A stretch of DNA of 64,000 bases from Uliginosibacterium sp. (GCA_016718265.1 JADKDZ010000001.1:496001-560000), one strand, 5' to 3'. Shown: positions 10,018-18,492, counted from the stretch's first letter. The notes: generated by a model from the letters alone, not told the origin. A program made the numbers and translations.

Positions 10018-10460
10018 TACGGAGCAAACAACGACCATTGGTTGTAGGCGTTTACGCTTATCATTAAGACGAGTTAGTAGAAATTTGTTTTGAACATTCT
10101 TTTTGAATATTCTTAATACAAAACGCGTCTTGCACAACTACATTTATTTTCAATGACTTAAGTTGTTTTGCCTCCATTTTTTTCGCGTTTCCCTGCAAGA
10201 CTGTCTTTCGCAAATCAGCCGCAGAGCCAGTACAAAGGAGATATTTATATCTTTAGACCTAATACAATTCACAGAAATTACCTAATCCTTTAGTGCCATC
10301 AGCGGCCTGCGGGGCGCAATGCCGCGCATGTGCGGCCACATTTTGCCCAATGACACACTTACGCCTTAAGCATAAAGAAGCGTGAACTAGAAAAGGTTTT
10401 CCAATTTATTACCGAAAGTTAAAAACTATTGAAAACAAGATAATCATTACTATAAATATC
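10018..10460. other. AT-rich gene-free region upstream of divergent GH9 and yjdM
   Basis: About 440 bp with clearly lower GC than the surroundings and no convincing gene. It contains an imperfect palindrome at 10045-10060 (TA-GCG arms around TTTA) that resembles a LacI-family operator, and two nearby 8-mers of the form GAAYATTC near 10094-10114. It is the shared upstream region of the divergent GH9 pseudogene and yjdM. Confidence 0.5.
10429..10456 (+). promoter_or_regulatory. possible sigma-70 promoter upstream of yjdM
   Basis: TTGAAA (10429-10434) and TATAAA (10451-10456) are separated by 16 bases. The position, about 225 bp before yjdM, would give a long leader. The region is AT-rich, so a chance match is possible. 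Confidence 0.35.
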
Positions 10461-10680
10461 AAGATCGCCGCGCGCGCATGGGCCCGAACGCGCACTTCCA
10501 GCCGTTTTCTCGCACAACAGTTGCGCCCTCGTGCAAGCGCCGGAGCTTGTGTTTCGGGCGCGTTTCCCAAGATTCATCGCTATACTCTGCCGCCCGCAGT
10601 GCCGGGCAAGGCAATCCTTTTGCGTGGGCAGTCTCCCGCCGCGTCAGCCCATCCCTCACGTCTTGAATAGAAAGCCCGTC

Positions 10681-11019
10681 ATGTCCCAGATCCCCGCCTG
10701 CCCGCAATGCGCCATGGAGAACACCTATCCGGATGGCGACAACTACGTCTGCGCCGACTGCGGATTTGAATGGCCGCAGCGGGCCAATGTGACGGAAGAA
10801 GACAGCCGCATCGTGCGCGACGCCAACGGCACCGTGCTCGCGGACGGCGACGCGGTCGTGCTGATCAAGGATCTGAAGGTGAAGGGTTCGTCGATCACCC
10901 TCAAGCAGGGCAGCAAGGTGAAAAGCATCCGCCTCGTCGGCGATGGCGATCACGAGGTCGACTGCAAGCTCGACGAGGGCAAGTTCATGCTCAAGGCCTG
11001 CTTTCTCAAGAAGGTCTGA
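10681..11019 (+). CDS. yjdM: YjdM/PhnA-family zinc-ribbon protein
   Basis: A 112-aa protein of the YjdM family, formerly called PhnA. It has an N-terminal zinc ribbon with CPQC at residues 7-10 and CADC at 24-27, followed by the conserved C-terminal domain (DGDAVVLIKDLKVKG, IRLVGDGDHEVDCK). The name alkylphosphonate uptake protein is historical: the family is not the phosphonoacetate hydrolase and its biochemical role is unresolved. Length and sequence match the family end to end. It appears to be a single-gene unit. Confidence 0.92.
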   Translation: MSQIPACPQCAMENTYPDGDNYVCADCGFEWPQRANVTEEDSRIVRDANGTVLADGDAVVLIKDLKVKGSSITLKQGSKVKSIRLVGDGDHEVDCKLDEGKFMLKACFLKKV

Positions 11020-11123
11020 ACACCGCGGCTTTGCCCGTTTGGCCGGCACCGCGCGCGCGGCGCCGCAATGTAAAACACTGTAAAACCTGGGCTACAATCC
11101 GGGCTTTCCTCGCGGAGCCCGTC

Positions 11124-12074
11124 ATGCCTGCCCCCTTCCCTGCCCGACCGTGGGCGCTCGCCCAGCGCGTCCTCCCGCTCGCCGTTCTCACCTTGCTCGC
11201 CGCCTGCGGCGGGGGTGGCGGCGGGTCAGACAACGCCAGCCCTGCCGGCACCAGCGCCAGCGCGTCCAGCAGTTCGTCTTCCAGCTCAAGCAGCTCATCG
11301 TCGAGTGGCACGGGCAGTTCCAGCTCGTCCAGCTCCAGCAGTTCATCCTCCAGTTCGTCGAGTTCCAGCAGCTCCTCGTCCGGTGCAGGCGGCTTTCAAC
11401 CTGCGGCAGGCACCCTGGGAACCTGCGTAGTCCTGAAACCAGGCGTGCAGTTCGTCGAGCGACGCGTCACCGAAGGAAGCGCCACCGTGCGGGAAAGGCG
11501 TGTCGATAAGTCTCTGGGCGTCCTGAATGGCGAGCCCGTGTTCGTCCATCACTCAATGTCCACCAACACCGCCGACGCAGATCGATACGAGTCTTGGGGC
11601 TACACACGCACAACCGTCCACGGACCGGAGTCGTTGCTTTCCAAAACCCACTTCTTCATTCCTGACTCTGGCGGGATTCGTGAAGAATGGGTCTCGGTCA
11701 CGCGCAGTCCCTCGCTCCAGCCTGCGGCCATCGCGCTCCGACCGGGCGAGAGCTTTATTGACGCTTACACGATGACCGAAAGAACTACGAAATCCAGCAG
11801 TTCCTCGGAACTTGTAAAGACGGTCTCCCAGCAAAGCAAAATTGAGTTCCTGGGGATAGAAGATGTGACGCTGGGCGACGGCACCGTCGTGCGTAACGCG
11901 TGCAAGATCCGTTCAACGGATCTCGTTGATTCGGATGACCCTGGCTCCGTCGGCAGCACTGAAATAAGCTGGCTCGCCGCTGGTTGGGGCGGATCTGTCA
12001 GAGAAGAGAACTATGACAAGACCGGCAAGCTACGCTCGACCGAAACCATCGTTCAAGTCATCACCGCGCCCTGA
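11124..12074 (+). CDS. poly-serine-linker lipoprotein, copy 1
   Basis: A 316-aa exported lipoprotein. A signal peptide ends in LLAAC with the modified cysteine C28, followed by six glycines and a linker of roughly 40 serines broken by GTG (about residues 45-85). The globular part is of unknown family and includes EFLGIEDVTLGDGTVVRNACK near the C-terminus. The ATG at 11124 follows GGAG. The next gene is a paralog with the same layout: signal and linker are nearly identical in DNA, while the globular domains have diverged. Serine linkers of this kind join domains in secreted carbohydrate-active proteins. Here the attached domain is not recognised as catalytic. Confidence 0.8.
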   Translation: MPAPFPARPWALAQRVLPLAVLTLLAACGGGGGGSDNASPAGTSASASSSSSSSSSSSSSSGTGSSSSSSSSSSSSSSSSSSSSSSGAGGFQPAAGTLGTCVVLKPGVQFVERRVTEGSATVRERRVDKSLGVLNGEPVFVHHSMSTNTADADRYESWGYTRTTVHGPESLLSKTHFFIPDSGGIREEWVSVTRSPSLQPAAIALRPGESFIDAYTMTERTTKSSSSSELVKTVSQQSKIEFLGIEDVTLGDGTVVRNACKIRSTDLVDSDDPGSVGSTEISWLAAGWGGSVREENYDKTGKLRSTETIVQVITAP

Positions 12075-12105
12075 TACGCACAGCCAGTACGCAGAAGGAA
12101 GCCAA

Positions 12106-13257
12106 ATGTCATCATCCACGCAAACCCGCCCGGCGCACCTCGCCCGGCGCATCCTCCCGCTCGCCGTCCTTGCCCTGCTCGCCGCCTGCGGCGGGGGCGG
12201 AGGCGGGTCGGACAACGTCAGCCCGGCCAACACCAGCGCCAGCGCGTCCAGCAGTTCGTCTTCCAGCTCAAGCAGCTCGTCGTCGAGCGGCACGGGCAGT
12301 TCCAGCTCGTCCAGTTCCAGCAGCTCATCCTCCAGTTCGTCGAGTTCCAGCAGTTCCAGCTCTTCGTCCGGCGGGACGGAGAGTTTCCCGACCACGGCGG
12401 GGACGCTCGGGTCTTGCCTGACGATCAAAGCGGGTGCGAAGTATGTCGAGCATGAGGAGAGCGTCAACCCCGCCTACAGGCGCGATAGCACTATCGAGTT
12501 CTCGAATGACGCCTACAAGGGTCAGGCAGTCATCGTGAGAACCTTCACGGCGCCTCAGGTCAACACGCTGACGGGCAACGGCATCGTTTCGGGCGGGGTG
12601 AACCGGTCTTTCCTGCGCGTCACCTCCACAGGTATCGAACGCGTTGCGCATACCTATCGCTCTTCTTCGACTTTCTCTGGCGGTCTTGTTGAGAGTGGCT
12701 CGGATTCAACGTTCCTGCCGCCGGAACGCAGCCGTGCTGATCTGCGACCGGGTGAAACCGACAGTTGGGACTACACGGAAACCCGGACCTACTGGTCAAC
12801 AAGCAGCCCGACACCGACCACCAAAGACTATCGCTGGGTGGGCAGCACCGAGTTCCTGGGGTTCGAGGACGTTACGCTGGCCGACGGTACCGTGATCAAG
12901 AACGCCTGCAAGCTCAAGGAAAAAGATCTGTCGAAAGGCGAAACCGCTGCTTACACGCTCTCCTGGATTGCCGCCGGACTGCCGGATCTGAAGTTCGAGT
13001 CCTACACCAAGACAGGCGCGTTGATCGACAAAAGCATCATCAGCAAGATTCTCGTCGCGCCTGAACTTTCAAAAAAACTGCCCGGAGAGCCGCGCCAGTA
13101 TTGGCTCTCCGGGCATTTTTTTGAAGCAGAAGTTCTAGCGAAAGACGACGGTCTTGTTGCCGTGCACGAGCACGCGGTCTTCGAGGTGGTAGCGCAGCCC
13201 GCGGGCGAGGACGGCTTTTTCGATGTCTTTGCCATAACGGACCATGTCTTCCACTGA
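12106..13257 (+). CDS. poly-serine-linker lipoprotein, copy 2, apparent stop-codon loss
   Basis: Paralog of the preceding gene: lipobox C28, glycine run, serine linker, then a globular domain containing EFLGFEDVTLADGTVIKNACK. The paralog stops after ITAP (CCC TGA). Here the matching site at 13057-13063 reads GCG CCT GAA, so loss of one C removes the stop. The frame then runs about 65 codons further, through a terminator hairpin (13079-13122) and about 120 bp into purU on the other strand. The extension is not expected to be a functional domain. The corrected protein would be about 319 aa, ending at 13064. A one-base sequencing error explains this equally well. Confidence 0.78.
   Translation: MSSSTQTRPAHLARRILPLAVLALLAACGGGGGGSDNVSPANTSASASSSSSSSSSSSSSSGTGSSSSSSSSSSSSSSSSSSSSSSSSGGTESFPTTAGTLGSCLTIKAGAKYVEHEESVNPAYRRDSTIEFSNDAYKGQAVIVRTFTAPQVNTLTGNGIVSGGVNRSFLRVTSTGIERVAHTYRSSSTFSGGLVESGSDSTFLPPERSRADLRPGETDSWDYTETRTYWSTSSPTPTTKDYRWVGSTEFLGFEDVTLADGTVIKNACKLKEKDLSKGETAAYTLSWIAAGLPDLKFESYTKTGALIDKSIISKILVAPELSKKLPGEPRQYWLSGHFFEAEVLAKDDGLVAVHEHAVFEVVAQPAGEDGFFDVFAITDHVFH
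13079..13122. terminator. bidirectional terminator between lipoprotein 2 and purU
   Basis: Perfect 12-bp arms GCCCGGAGAGCC (13080-13091) and GGCTCTCCGGGC (13103-13114), followed by a run of seven T on the plus strand and preceded by seven A, so it can act on both converging genes. Its core is related to the GAGCC/GGCTC hairpins at 35819, 58136 and 63820. Confidence 0.88.
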
Positions 13258-13995
13258 ATCCGAATGGTCGACGCGGATCACGTCCTGGTCGATGATCGGG
13301 CCTTGATCGAGCTCTTCGGTCACGTAGTGGCAGGTGGCGCCGATCAGCTTCACGCCGCGCGTATGCGCCTGGTGGTAAGGCTTGGCGCCGACGAAGCTGG
13401 GCAGGAAGCTGTGGTGGATGTTGATGATCTGCCCGGGGTAGTCGCGGCACATGTCGGGCGGGATGATCTGCATGTAGCGCGCGAGCACCATCACATCGCC
13501 GCGGACCTCTTCAAAGATGCGGCGCATTTCGGCGTAGGCGGCGGGCTTGTTGTCGGCGGTCACCGGCACGTGGTGGAAGGGAATGCCATGCCACTCCACA
13601 AAGCCACGGAAGGTATCGTGGTTGGCGATCACGCAGGGGATCTCGATATCGAGCTCCTTGCTCTGCCAGCGCCCGATCAGGTCGTACAGGCAGTGTTCCT
13701 GCTTGCTGACCATCAGCACGACGCGCTTCTTCACCGCGCTGTCGCTGATCTTCCAGTCCATCTTCAGCTCGTCGGCAATCGGGCGGAAGCGCTCGCGGAA
13801 TTCGGCGAGCATGAAAGGGATGGAATCGGCGCGGACCTCGATGCGCAGGAAGTAGCGCTGCGCTTCGTGATCGGTGTGCATGTTGGATTCGAAAATCCAG
13901 CCGCCATGCTCTGCCAGGAAGCCGGAGACACGGGCAACGATGCCGGCGCGATCCGGGCAGGAAGCCGTGAGGGTGTAGAAGCGTTGGCTATGCAT
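13135..13995 (-). CDS. purU: formyltetrahydrofolate deformylase
   Basis: PurU hydrolyses 10-formyl-THF to THF and formate, balancing the one-carbon pool. The protein has 286 aa, as usual for the family. An N-terminal ACT-like domain (residues about 5-85, LTASCPDRAGIVARVSGFL) precedes the formyltransferase fold. The catalytic stretch INIHHSFLPSF lies near residue 190 and the aspartate in QGPIIDQD near 235. The ATG at 13995 overlaps the end of the upstream isomerase gene by 8 bp, so it is the last gene of an operon thrH-CHMI-purU. Confidence 0.95.
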   Translation of the reverse strand: MHSQRFYTLTASCPDRAGIVARVSGFLAEHGGWIFESNMHTDHEAQRYFLRIEVRADSIPFMLAEFRERFRPIADELKMDWKISDSAVKKRVVLMVSKQEHCLYDLIGRWQSKELDIEIPCVIANHDTFRGFVEWHGIPFHHVPVTADNKPAAYAEMRRIFEEVRGDVMVLARYMQIIPPDMCRDYPGQIINIHHSFLPSFVGAKPYHQAHTRGVKLIGATCHYVTEELDQGPIIDQDVIRVDHSDSVEDMVRYGKDIEKAVLARGLRYHLEDRVLVHGNKTVVFR

Positions 13996-14362
13996 GATTT
14001 TCGGCGTGAACAATCGATTTGGAATAAGCCGCCCGGTCCATGTCCAGCGCCTCGGCGGTAATTTGCACTGGCAGACCGGCCGGGCCATTGACGCAGGATC
14101 GCAGGGCGGCGACGAGGCCTTCGGTCACGGCGGCTTTCACGGCGGGCGCTCGCCCGGCGAGGAGATGCAGGCGGGCGTGGATGTAGCCACCGGGTTCATC
14201 GTCGCCCACCAGGTAGTCGTCGATGCGCAGCGCGCGGCTCTTGATGTGCGCCGGCACAAACTCGCCCGAGGCCAGCAGCACGGTGTTCATGCGGTGCAGG
14301 GCCTGCATGGGTTCAAAATCCGGCAGCAGGTTGGCGGTATATTCGAGAACGAGGTGTGGCAT
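13988..14362 (-). CDS. 5-carboxymethyl-2-hydroxymuconate delta-isomerase family protein
   Basis: A 124-aa tautomerase-fold protein of the CHMI (HpaF) family. It begins MPHLVLEYTANL, so proline 1 of the mature protein, the catalytic base in this superfamily, is present. CHMI acts in homoprotocatechuate breakdown, but no other genes of that pathway are nearby. The tight operon with thrH and purU suggests a different tautomerase role in this organism. The length is normal for the family. Confidence 0.88.
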   Translation of the reverse strand: MPHLVLEYTANLLPDFEPMQALHRMNTVLLASGEFVPAHIKSRALRIDDYLVGDDEPGGYIHARLHLLAGRAPAVKAAVTEGLVAALRSCVNGPAGLPVQITAEALDMDRAAYSKSIVHAENHA

Positions 14363-14383
14363 GGCTAACAGGCTTTCAAGATT

Positions 14384-15004
14384 TCAATTCACCTCGCCGA
14401 GGCGGGCGGCCGCTGTGTCGATCTCGGCGCGCAGGTCCGCATAGGACCGCACCACCGGATACTGCGGAAATTCGCGCACCACGTTCTCGGGCGGATGCAT
14501 CAGGATGCCGGCATCGGCGGCGCCGAGCATGGCGGTGTCGTTATAGGAATCGCCCGCGGCGATGACCTTGAAGTTGAGCCGCTTGAAGGCTTCGACGGCG
14601 TGACGCTTCTGGTCCGGCATGCGCAGGTGGTAATTCACCAGCATGCCGCTGGCGTCTGCTTCAAGCCGGTGGCAGAACAGGGTGGGCTGGCCCATCTGCA
14701 CCATCAGCGGCTTGGCGAATTCGTAGAAGGTGTCGGAGAGGATCACCACCTGATAGTCACGGCGCAGGGCATCCATGAATTCGGTGCAGCCCTCCATCGG
14801 CCCCATTTCGCCGATCACTTTCTGAATGTCGGGCAGGCCGAGCTTGTGCGCGCGCAGGATGCCCAGCCGGTATTGCATCAGCTTGTCGTAATCCGGCTCG
14901 TCGCGCGTCGTGCGGCGAAGCTCGGGAATGCCGGTACGCTCGGCAAAGGTGATCCAGATTTCCGGGACCAGCACCCCTTCCATGTCGAGACAAACGATCT
15001 GCAC
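14384..15004 (-). CDS. thrH: ThrH-type phosphoserine phosphatase / homoserine phosphotransferase
   Basis: HAD-family enzyme of about 206 aa, the typical ThrH length. The first motif is CLDMEG with nucleophile D7 and glutamate in place of the usual second aspartate, which is characteristic of ThrH rather than SerB. The later motifs ILSDTF and AAGDSYNDTAML are intact. It can dephosphorylate phosphoserine and, in Pseudomonas, moves phosphate to homoserine. A GTG start at 15004 is preferred because AGGGG precedes it. It is the first gene of the operon with the isomerase and purU. Confidence 0.92.
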   Translation of the reverse strand: MQIVCLDMEGVLVPEIWITFAERTGIPELRRTTRDEPDYDKLMQYRLGILRAHKLGLPDIQKVIGEMGPMEGCTEFMDALRRDYQVVILSDTFYEFAKPLMVQMGQPTLFCHRLEADASGMLVNYHLRMPDQKRHAVEAFKRLNFKVIAAGDSYNDTAMLGAADAGILMHPPENVVREFPQYPVVRSYADLRAEIDTAAARLGEVN

Positions 15005-15080
15005 AATGCGCCCCTGAGGCTGTAGACGAAACCGGCGATTGTACAGGCTGCACGCGGCTAGCCCAAACCCGGTTGTAGCC

Positions 15081-15539
15081 CTACTCCCGGCAGCTGCAGC
15101 GCCCCCAGCCATCAATCTCGACTTTCTCGCGTCCCGCCCACTGCACCACCAGACGATTGCGCAGCACCGTGCCGGCGCACTTTCGCGCTTTGGGGCGGCA
15201 CACCTGGACCACTTCGCCGACCGCCTGCACGTGCCAGGTTCCGTCCGAGAACATCAGCACCTGCCGATCCCCCGGGCGGGGTGGATCGCGCGGCTCGGGA
15301 AAATTTCGCGCAGAAAACAGGCGTAGTTTGCGCAGGCCACCGGGCTCGCGCAGGTAGGCCGCATCACCCGCGGGCTGCGGCCAATACAGCAGGGCTTTGC
15401 CGGCGGTGGCGCCAAATGTGCAGGCGCAGGGCTGTGCGACGTCTGCCTCGGTCAAGTCCTGCAAGGCCGGCATCGCCACCGCATGCCCGGCGCAAAGCGC
15501 AAAGGCCAGGCACAGCAGATTCAGGCCAGGCACGGACAT
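15081..15539 (-). CDS. secreted cysteine-containing protein, unknown function
   Basis: A 152-aa protein with a clear N-terminal signal (MSVPGLNLLCLAFALCAGHAVA). The mature part contains several cysteines in pairs (QPCACTFG, VCRPKARKCAG, GRCSCRE), suggesting a disulfide-stabilised periplasmic protein. AGGA lies about 5 bases before the ATG at 15539. I recognise no family. Confidence 0.6.
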   Translation of the reverse strand: MSVPGLNLLCLAFALCAGHAVAMPALQDLTEADVAQPCACTFGATAGKALLYWPQPAGDAAYLREPGGLRKLRLFSARNFPEPRDPPRPGDRQVLMFSDGTWHVQAVGEVVQVCRPKARKCAGTVLRNRLVVQWAGREKVEIDGWGRCSCRE

Positions 15540-15623
15540 GCATTCCTCGCGACAAAAGATGACAGGGGTCACATTGTGCCAGTCGCCTGCCTGCTGACCA
15601 AACGCCTTCAGCTGCCTGATAAC

Positions 15624-15803
15624 ATGCCATGCATGGATCCCGCCGAGCCTGTTCGCCCAACACCCTGCCCCGAGCCGCCCACGCCGCCCGGCGAGGGAGA
15701 GTGCTGCGAGAGCGAGTGCGGTGAGGCCTGCGTGTGGGCGCGCTACCGCGCAGCGCTCGATCAATACCGGCGGGCGACGGCAACGCCGCCAAACGCGACA
15801 TGA
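15624..15803 (+). CDS. small oxidoreductase-like domain protein (CC...C..CVW motif)
   Basis: A 59-aa protein matching the short oxidoreductase-like N-terminal domain: a proline-rich start, then GECCESECGEACVWARYRAALDQYR. The four-cysteine cluster followed by VW and a basic helix is the family signature; the cysteines may bind metal. The start may be the second ATG at 15633. Its TGA overlaps the ATG of the next gene (ATGA at 15800), indicating translational coupling with the TPR/glycosyltransferase gene. Confidence 0.7.
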   Translation: MPCMDPAEPVRPTPCPEPPTPPGEGECCESECGEACVWARYRAALDQYRRATATPPNAT

Positions 15804-17746
15804 GCGCGGATCTTCACGCTGCCCTCGCGCTGCACCAGGCCGGCGCGCTCGACCCGGCCGAAGCGGCCTACCGCCGGATCCTGCAAGATCATCCTGAACA
15901 CGGCGACGCGCTGAATCTGCTCGGCGCCCTGCTGAGCCAGCGCGGCCAGCACCAGGAGGCCATCCCGCTGCTGCAGGCGGCCTGTGTGCAATTGCCCCAG
16001 CATCTCGACGCCAGCCTGAATCTCGCCAAGACACTGCGCCTGGCGGGCCGTCCCGAGGAAGCCCTGGCAGCCGCCGACGGCGTGCTGGCGGCCAAACCTG
16101 AGCGTGTTGACGCATTGATTCTGCGCGCACGCTGCCTGCGCCAGCTGGCCCGCACCGACGAAGCGTGCGTGGCCCTGCGCCGGGCGTTGGCTCTCGCGCC
16201 AGGCACGCTTGACGCGCACCTCAGCCTCGGCGATTTGCTGCAAGCCAGCATGCCAGATGAGGCCGCCCACCATTACGCCGCAGTGCTGGCACAAGACCCC
16301 GCACACACGGGCGCCCTGAATAATCTGGGCCTCATCCACAAGGCGGCCGGGCGTCTGGCGGAGGCACGCGCGCTGTTTGAGCGTGCGGTCATGCTACGGC
16401 CGGACATGCATGAAGCCTGCAACAATCTGGGCAACGTCCTGCTGGATCTGGGCGAAATCGACGCCGCCATCCAGCGCTACGAGCAGGCCCTGGCGGCCCG
16501 GCCCGACAACCCGGTGACCCAGATCCATCTTGGCAATGCCCTGCGCCTGGCCGGGCGTCACGACGAGGCTCGGGCCATCTTGCACGCCTGCCTTGCCCGC
16601 CACCCGGGGCACAGCGGCGCCTACAACAATCTGGGGGTCCTGCTGGATGCCGAGAGTCGCCACGGTGACGCGATCAAGGTCTTCCAGGCCGCCCTGCAAC
16701 ACGCCCCGCAGGACGCGGCGATCTGGGCGAATCTGAGTGGCGCGCTGCTGGCCTCGGGCAAACGCGAAGACGCCCGCACGGCCTGCGAACGCGCGCTGGC
16801 CTTGCATCCGGAATCCGCTGTGGCCCGCTTTGCCATGGCCAACCTCCAGCTGCTCGAAAGCGATTGGCTGGCGGGCTGGCAGAACTATGAATTCCGCTGG
16901 CAAGGCGGTCAGCAGGCCGGCCGCCGCGCACCGCGCCCCCCGCTGCCCTGGCCGCAGTGGCTGGGCCAGAACGTGCCACCGGGGCAGAGCATTCTGGTGT
17001 TTCACGAACAAGGCTTCGGTGACACCTTGCAGTTCATGCGTTATCTGCCCGCGCTCCGCCAGCACTTTGCGCGGATCGTATTCATCTGCCAGGCACCCCT
17101 CCTGCGCCTCGCCCGCGCCAACCTGCCTATCGAGATCGCACTCCTCTCCTCAGACGGTGCAGAGAACATCGCCCTACGCGAAACCTTCGACTGGCAGCTG
17201 CCCCTGCTCTCCCTGCCGCTGGCGCTGAAGCTCGTGCCCGGTTCGCCCCCGGAGACGCCGCAGCCCCTGCTGCGCCCTGCCTCACCAGCGGATCCGCTAC
17301 AGGTGGGGCTGTGCTGGGCCGGCAACCCGGCACTGACCGCCGACGCCGAGCGCAGCATTCCGCTGGCGCGCTTCGATGCCTTGCTCGATCTGCCCGGCAT
17401 CCGCTGGCATGCCCTGACGCATGGCGCGGTCGTCGACGACCCGCGCCTGATCCCCGCATTGGACGGCGCACTGGACTTTGCCGACACCGCCGCACGCCTC
17501 GTGCCGCTGGACCTCGTGATCAGCGTGGACACCGCCGTAGCGCACCTGGCTGCCAGCCTGGGCAAGCCCGTCTGGCTGCTCAACCGTTTTGCGCCCGACT
17601 GGCGTTGGGGGCACACGGGCGAGCGCTCGCCCTGGTACCCCAGCCTGCGCCAGTTTCGCCAGCCCGCGCCCGGAGACTGGGAGACCGTGCTGGCCGACGT
17701 CGAGACTGCACTGCGGGCGACACAGATACAAACCGCTCAGACCTGA
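15800..17746 (+). CDS. TPR-repeat protein with C-terminal glycosyltransferase-like domain
   Basis: A 648-aa cytoplasmic protein. Residues about 1-370 are tandem tetratricopeptide repeats with the usual pattern (ALNLLGALLSQRGQHQEAIPLL; ACNNLGNVLLDLGEIDAAIQRY). The C-terminal part (about 390-640) resembles GT9/heptosyltransferase-like domains: GLCWAGNP, VISVDTAVAHLAASLGKPVW, WYPSLRQFRQ. Such fusions are usually annotated only as TPR proteins; some modify flagellins, pili or surface glycans. The start is fixed by the ATGA overlap with the preceding small gene. The acceptor cannot be inferred from the neighbours. Confidence 0.85.
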   Translation: MSADLHAALALHQAGALDPAEAAYRRILQDHPEHGDALNLLGALLSQRGQHQEAIPLLQAACVQLPQHLDASLNLAKTLRLAGRPEEALAAADGVLAAKPERVDALILRARCLRQLARTDEACVALRRALALAPGTLDAHLSLGDLLQASMPDEAAHHYAAVLAQDPAHTGALNNLGLIHKAAGRLAEARALFERAVMLRPDMHEACNNLGNVLLDLGEIDAAIQRYEQALAARPDNPVTQIHLGNALRLAGRHDEARAILHACLARHPGHSGAYNNLGVLLDAESRHGDAIKVFQAALQHAPQDAAIWANLSGALLASGKREDARTACERALALHPESAVARFAMANLQLLESDWLAGWQNYEFRWQGGQQAGRRAPRPPLPWPQWLGQNVPPGQSILVFHEQGFGDTLQFMRYLPALRQHFARIVFICQAPLLRLARANLPIEIALLSSDGAENIALRETFDWQLPLLSLPLALKLVPGSPPETPQPLLRPASPADPLQVGLCWAGNPALTADAERSIPLARFDALLDLPGIRWHALTHGAVVDDPRLIPALDGALDFADTAARLVPLDLVISVDTAVAHLAASLGKPVWLLNRFAPDWRWGHTGERSPWYPSLRQFRQPAPGDWETVLADVETALRATQIQTAQT

Positions 17747-17772
17747 GCCTGACCAAGAGAGAGAACCCGACC

Positions 17773-18480
17773 ATGACCCAAGCCTTATCCAGCTTCCCGA
17801 TCACCCGGAAATGGCCGCCGAGCCAGCCGGATTGCCTGCAACTGTATTCACTGCCCACCCCCAACGGCGTGAAGGTCTCGATCATGCTCGAAGAGACCGG
17901 CCTGCCTTACGAGGCTCATCTGGTGCGCTTCGACACCAACGATCAGTTCTCGCCCGAGTTCCTCTCGCTCAACCCGAACAACAAGATTCCCGCCATCCTC
18001 GACCCGAACGGCCCGGGCGGCGAACCGCTGCCCCTGTTCGAGTCCGGTGCGATCCTGATCTATCTGGCGGAGAAGACCGGGCAGCTGTTGCCGCAGGACC
18101 CCGCCCGCCGCTATGAAACCCTGCAGTGGCTGATGTTCCAGATGGGCGGCGTCGGGCCGATGTTTGGGCAGGTCGGCTTCTTCCACAAGTTTGCCGGACG
18201 CGAGTACGAGGACAAGCGCCCGCGCGACCGTTATGTGGCGGAATCGCGTCGCCTGCTCGGCGTGCTGGAACAGCGCCTCACCGGGCGCACGTGGCTCATG
18301 GGTGATGACTACAGCATCGCCGACATCGCCATCTTCCCCTGGATACGCAACCTCGTCGGCTTCTACGAGGCCGGCGAGCTGGTCGGCGCGCAGGACTTCC
18401 CCCAGGTGCTGCGCGCCCTGGCGGCCTTCCTTGCCCGCCCGGCGGTGCAGCGCGGACTGGAGATTCCGGCGCGCGCCTGA
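17773..18480 (+). CDS. glutathione S-transferase, YfcG/YghU-like
   Basis: A 235-aa GST-fold protein. The thioredoxin-like N-domain (about 22-105) contains LYSLPTPNGVKVSIMLEETGLPYE and SLNPNNKIPAI with the cis-proline, and the all-helical C-domain (about 115-225) contains the DDYSIADIAIFPW N-capping motif. The TPNG-KV start of the fold is typical of disulfide-bond oxidoreductases of the YfcG/Nu type, which reduce small disulfides with glutathione. AGAGAGA precedes the ATG at 17773. Confidence 0.9.
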   Translation: MTQALSSFPITRKWPPSQPDCLQLYSLPTPNGVKVSIMLEETGLPYEAHLVRFDTNDQFSPEFLSLNPNNKIPAILDPNGPGGEPLPLFESGAILIYLAEKTGQLLPQDPARRYETLQWLMFQMGGVGPMFGQVGFFHKFAGREYEDKRPRDRYVAESRRLLGVLEQRLTGRTWLMGDDYSIADIAIFPWIRNLVGFYEAGELVGAQDFPQVLRALAAFLARPAVQRGLEIPARA

Positions 18481-18492
18481 GCCCTGATCCGC

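Noticed and set aside
11006..11311. Acidic Leu/Asp/Glu-rich minus-strand frame over the serine linker
   Set aside because: The repeat of Glu, Leu and Asp codons is the complement of the serine codons in the linker; likewise at 12030-12467.
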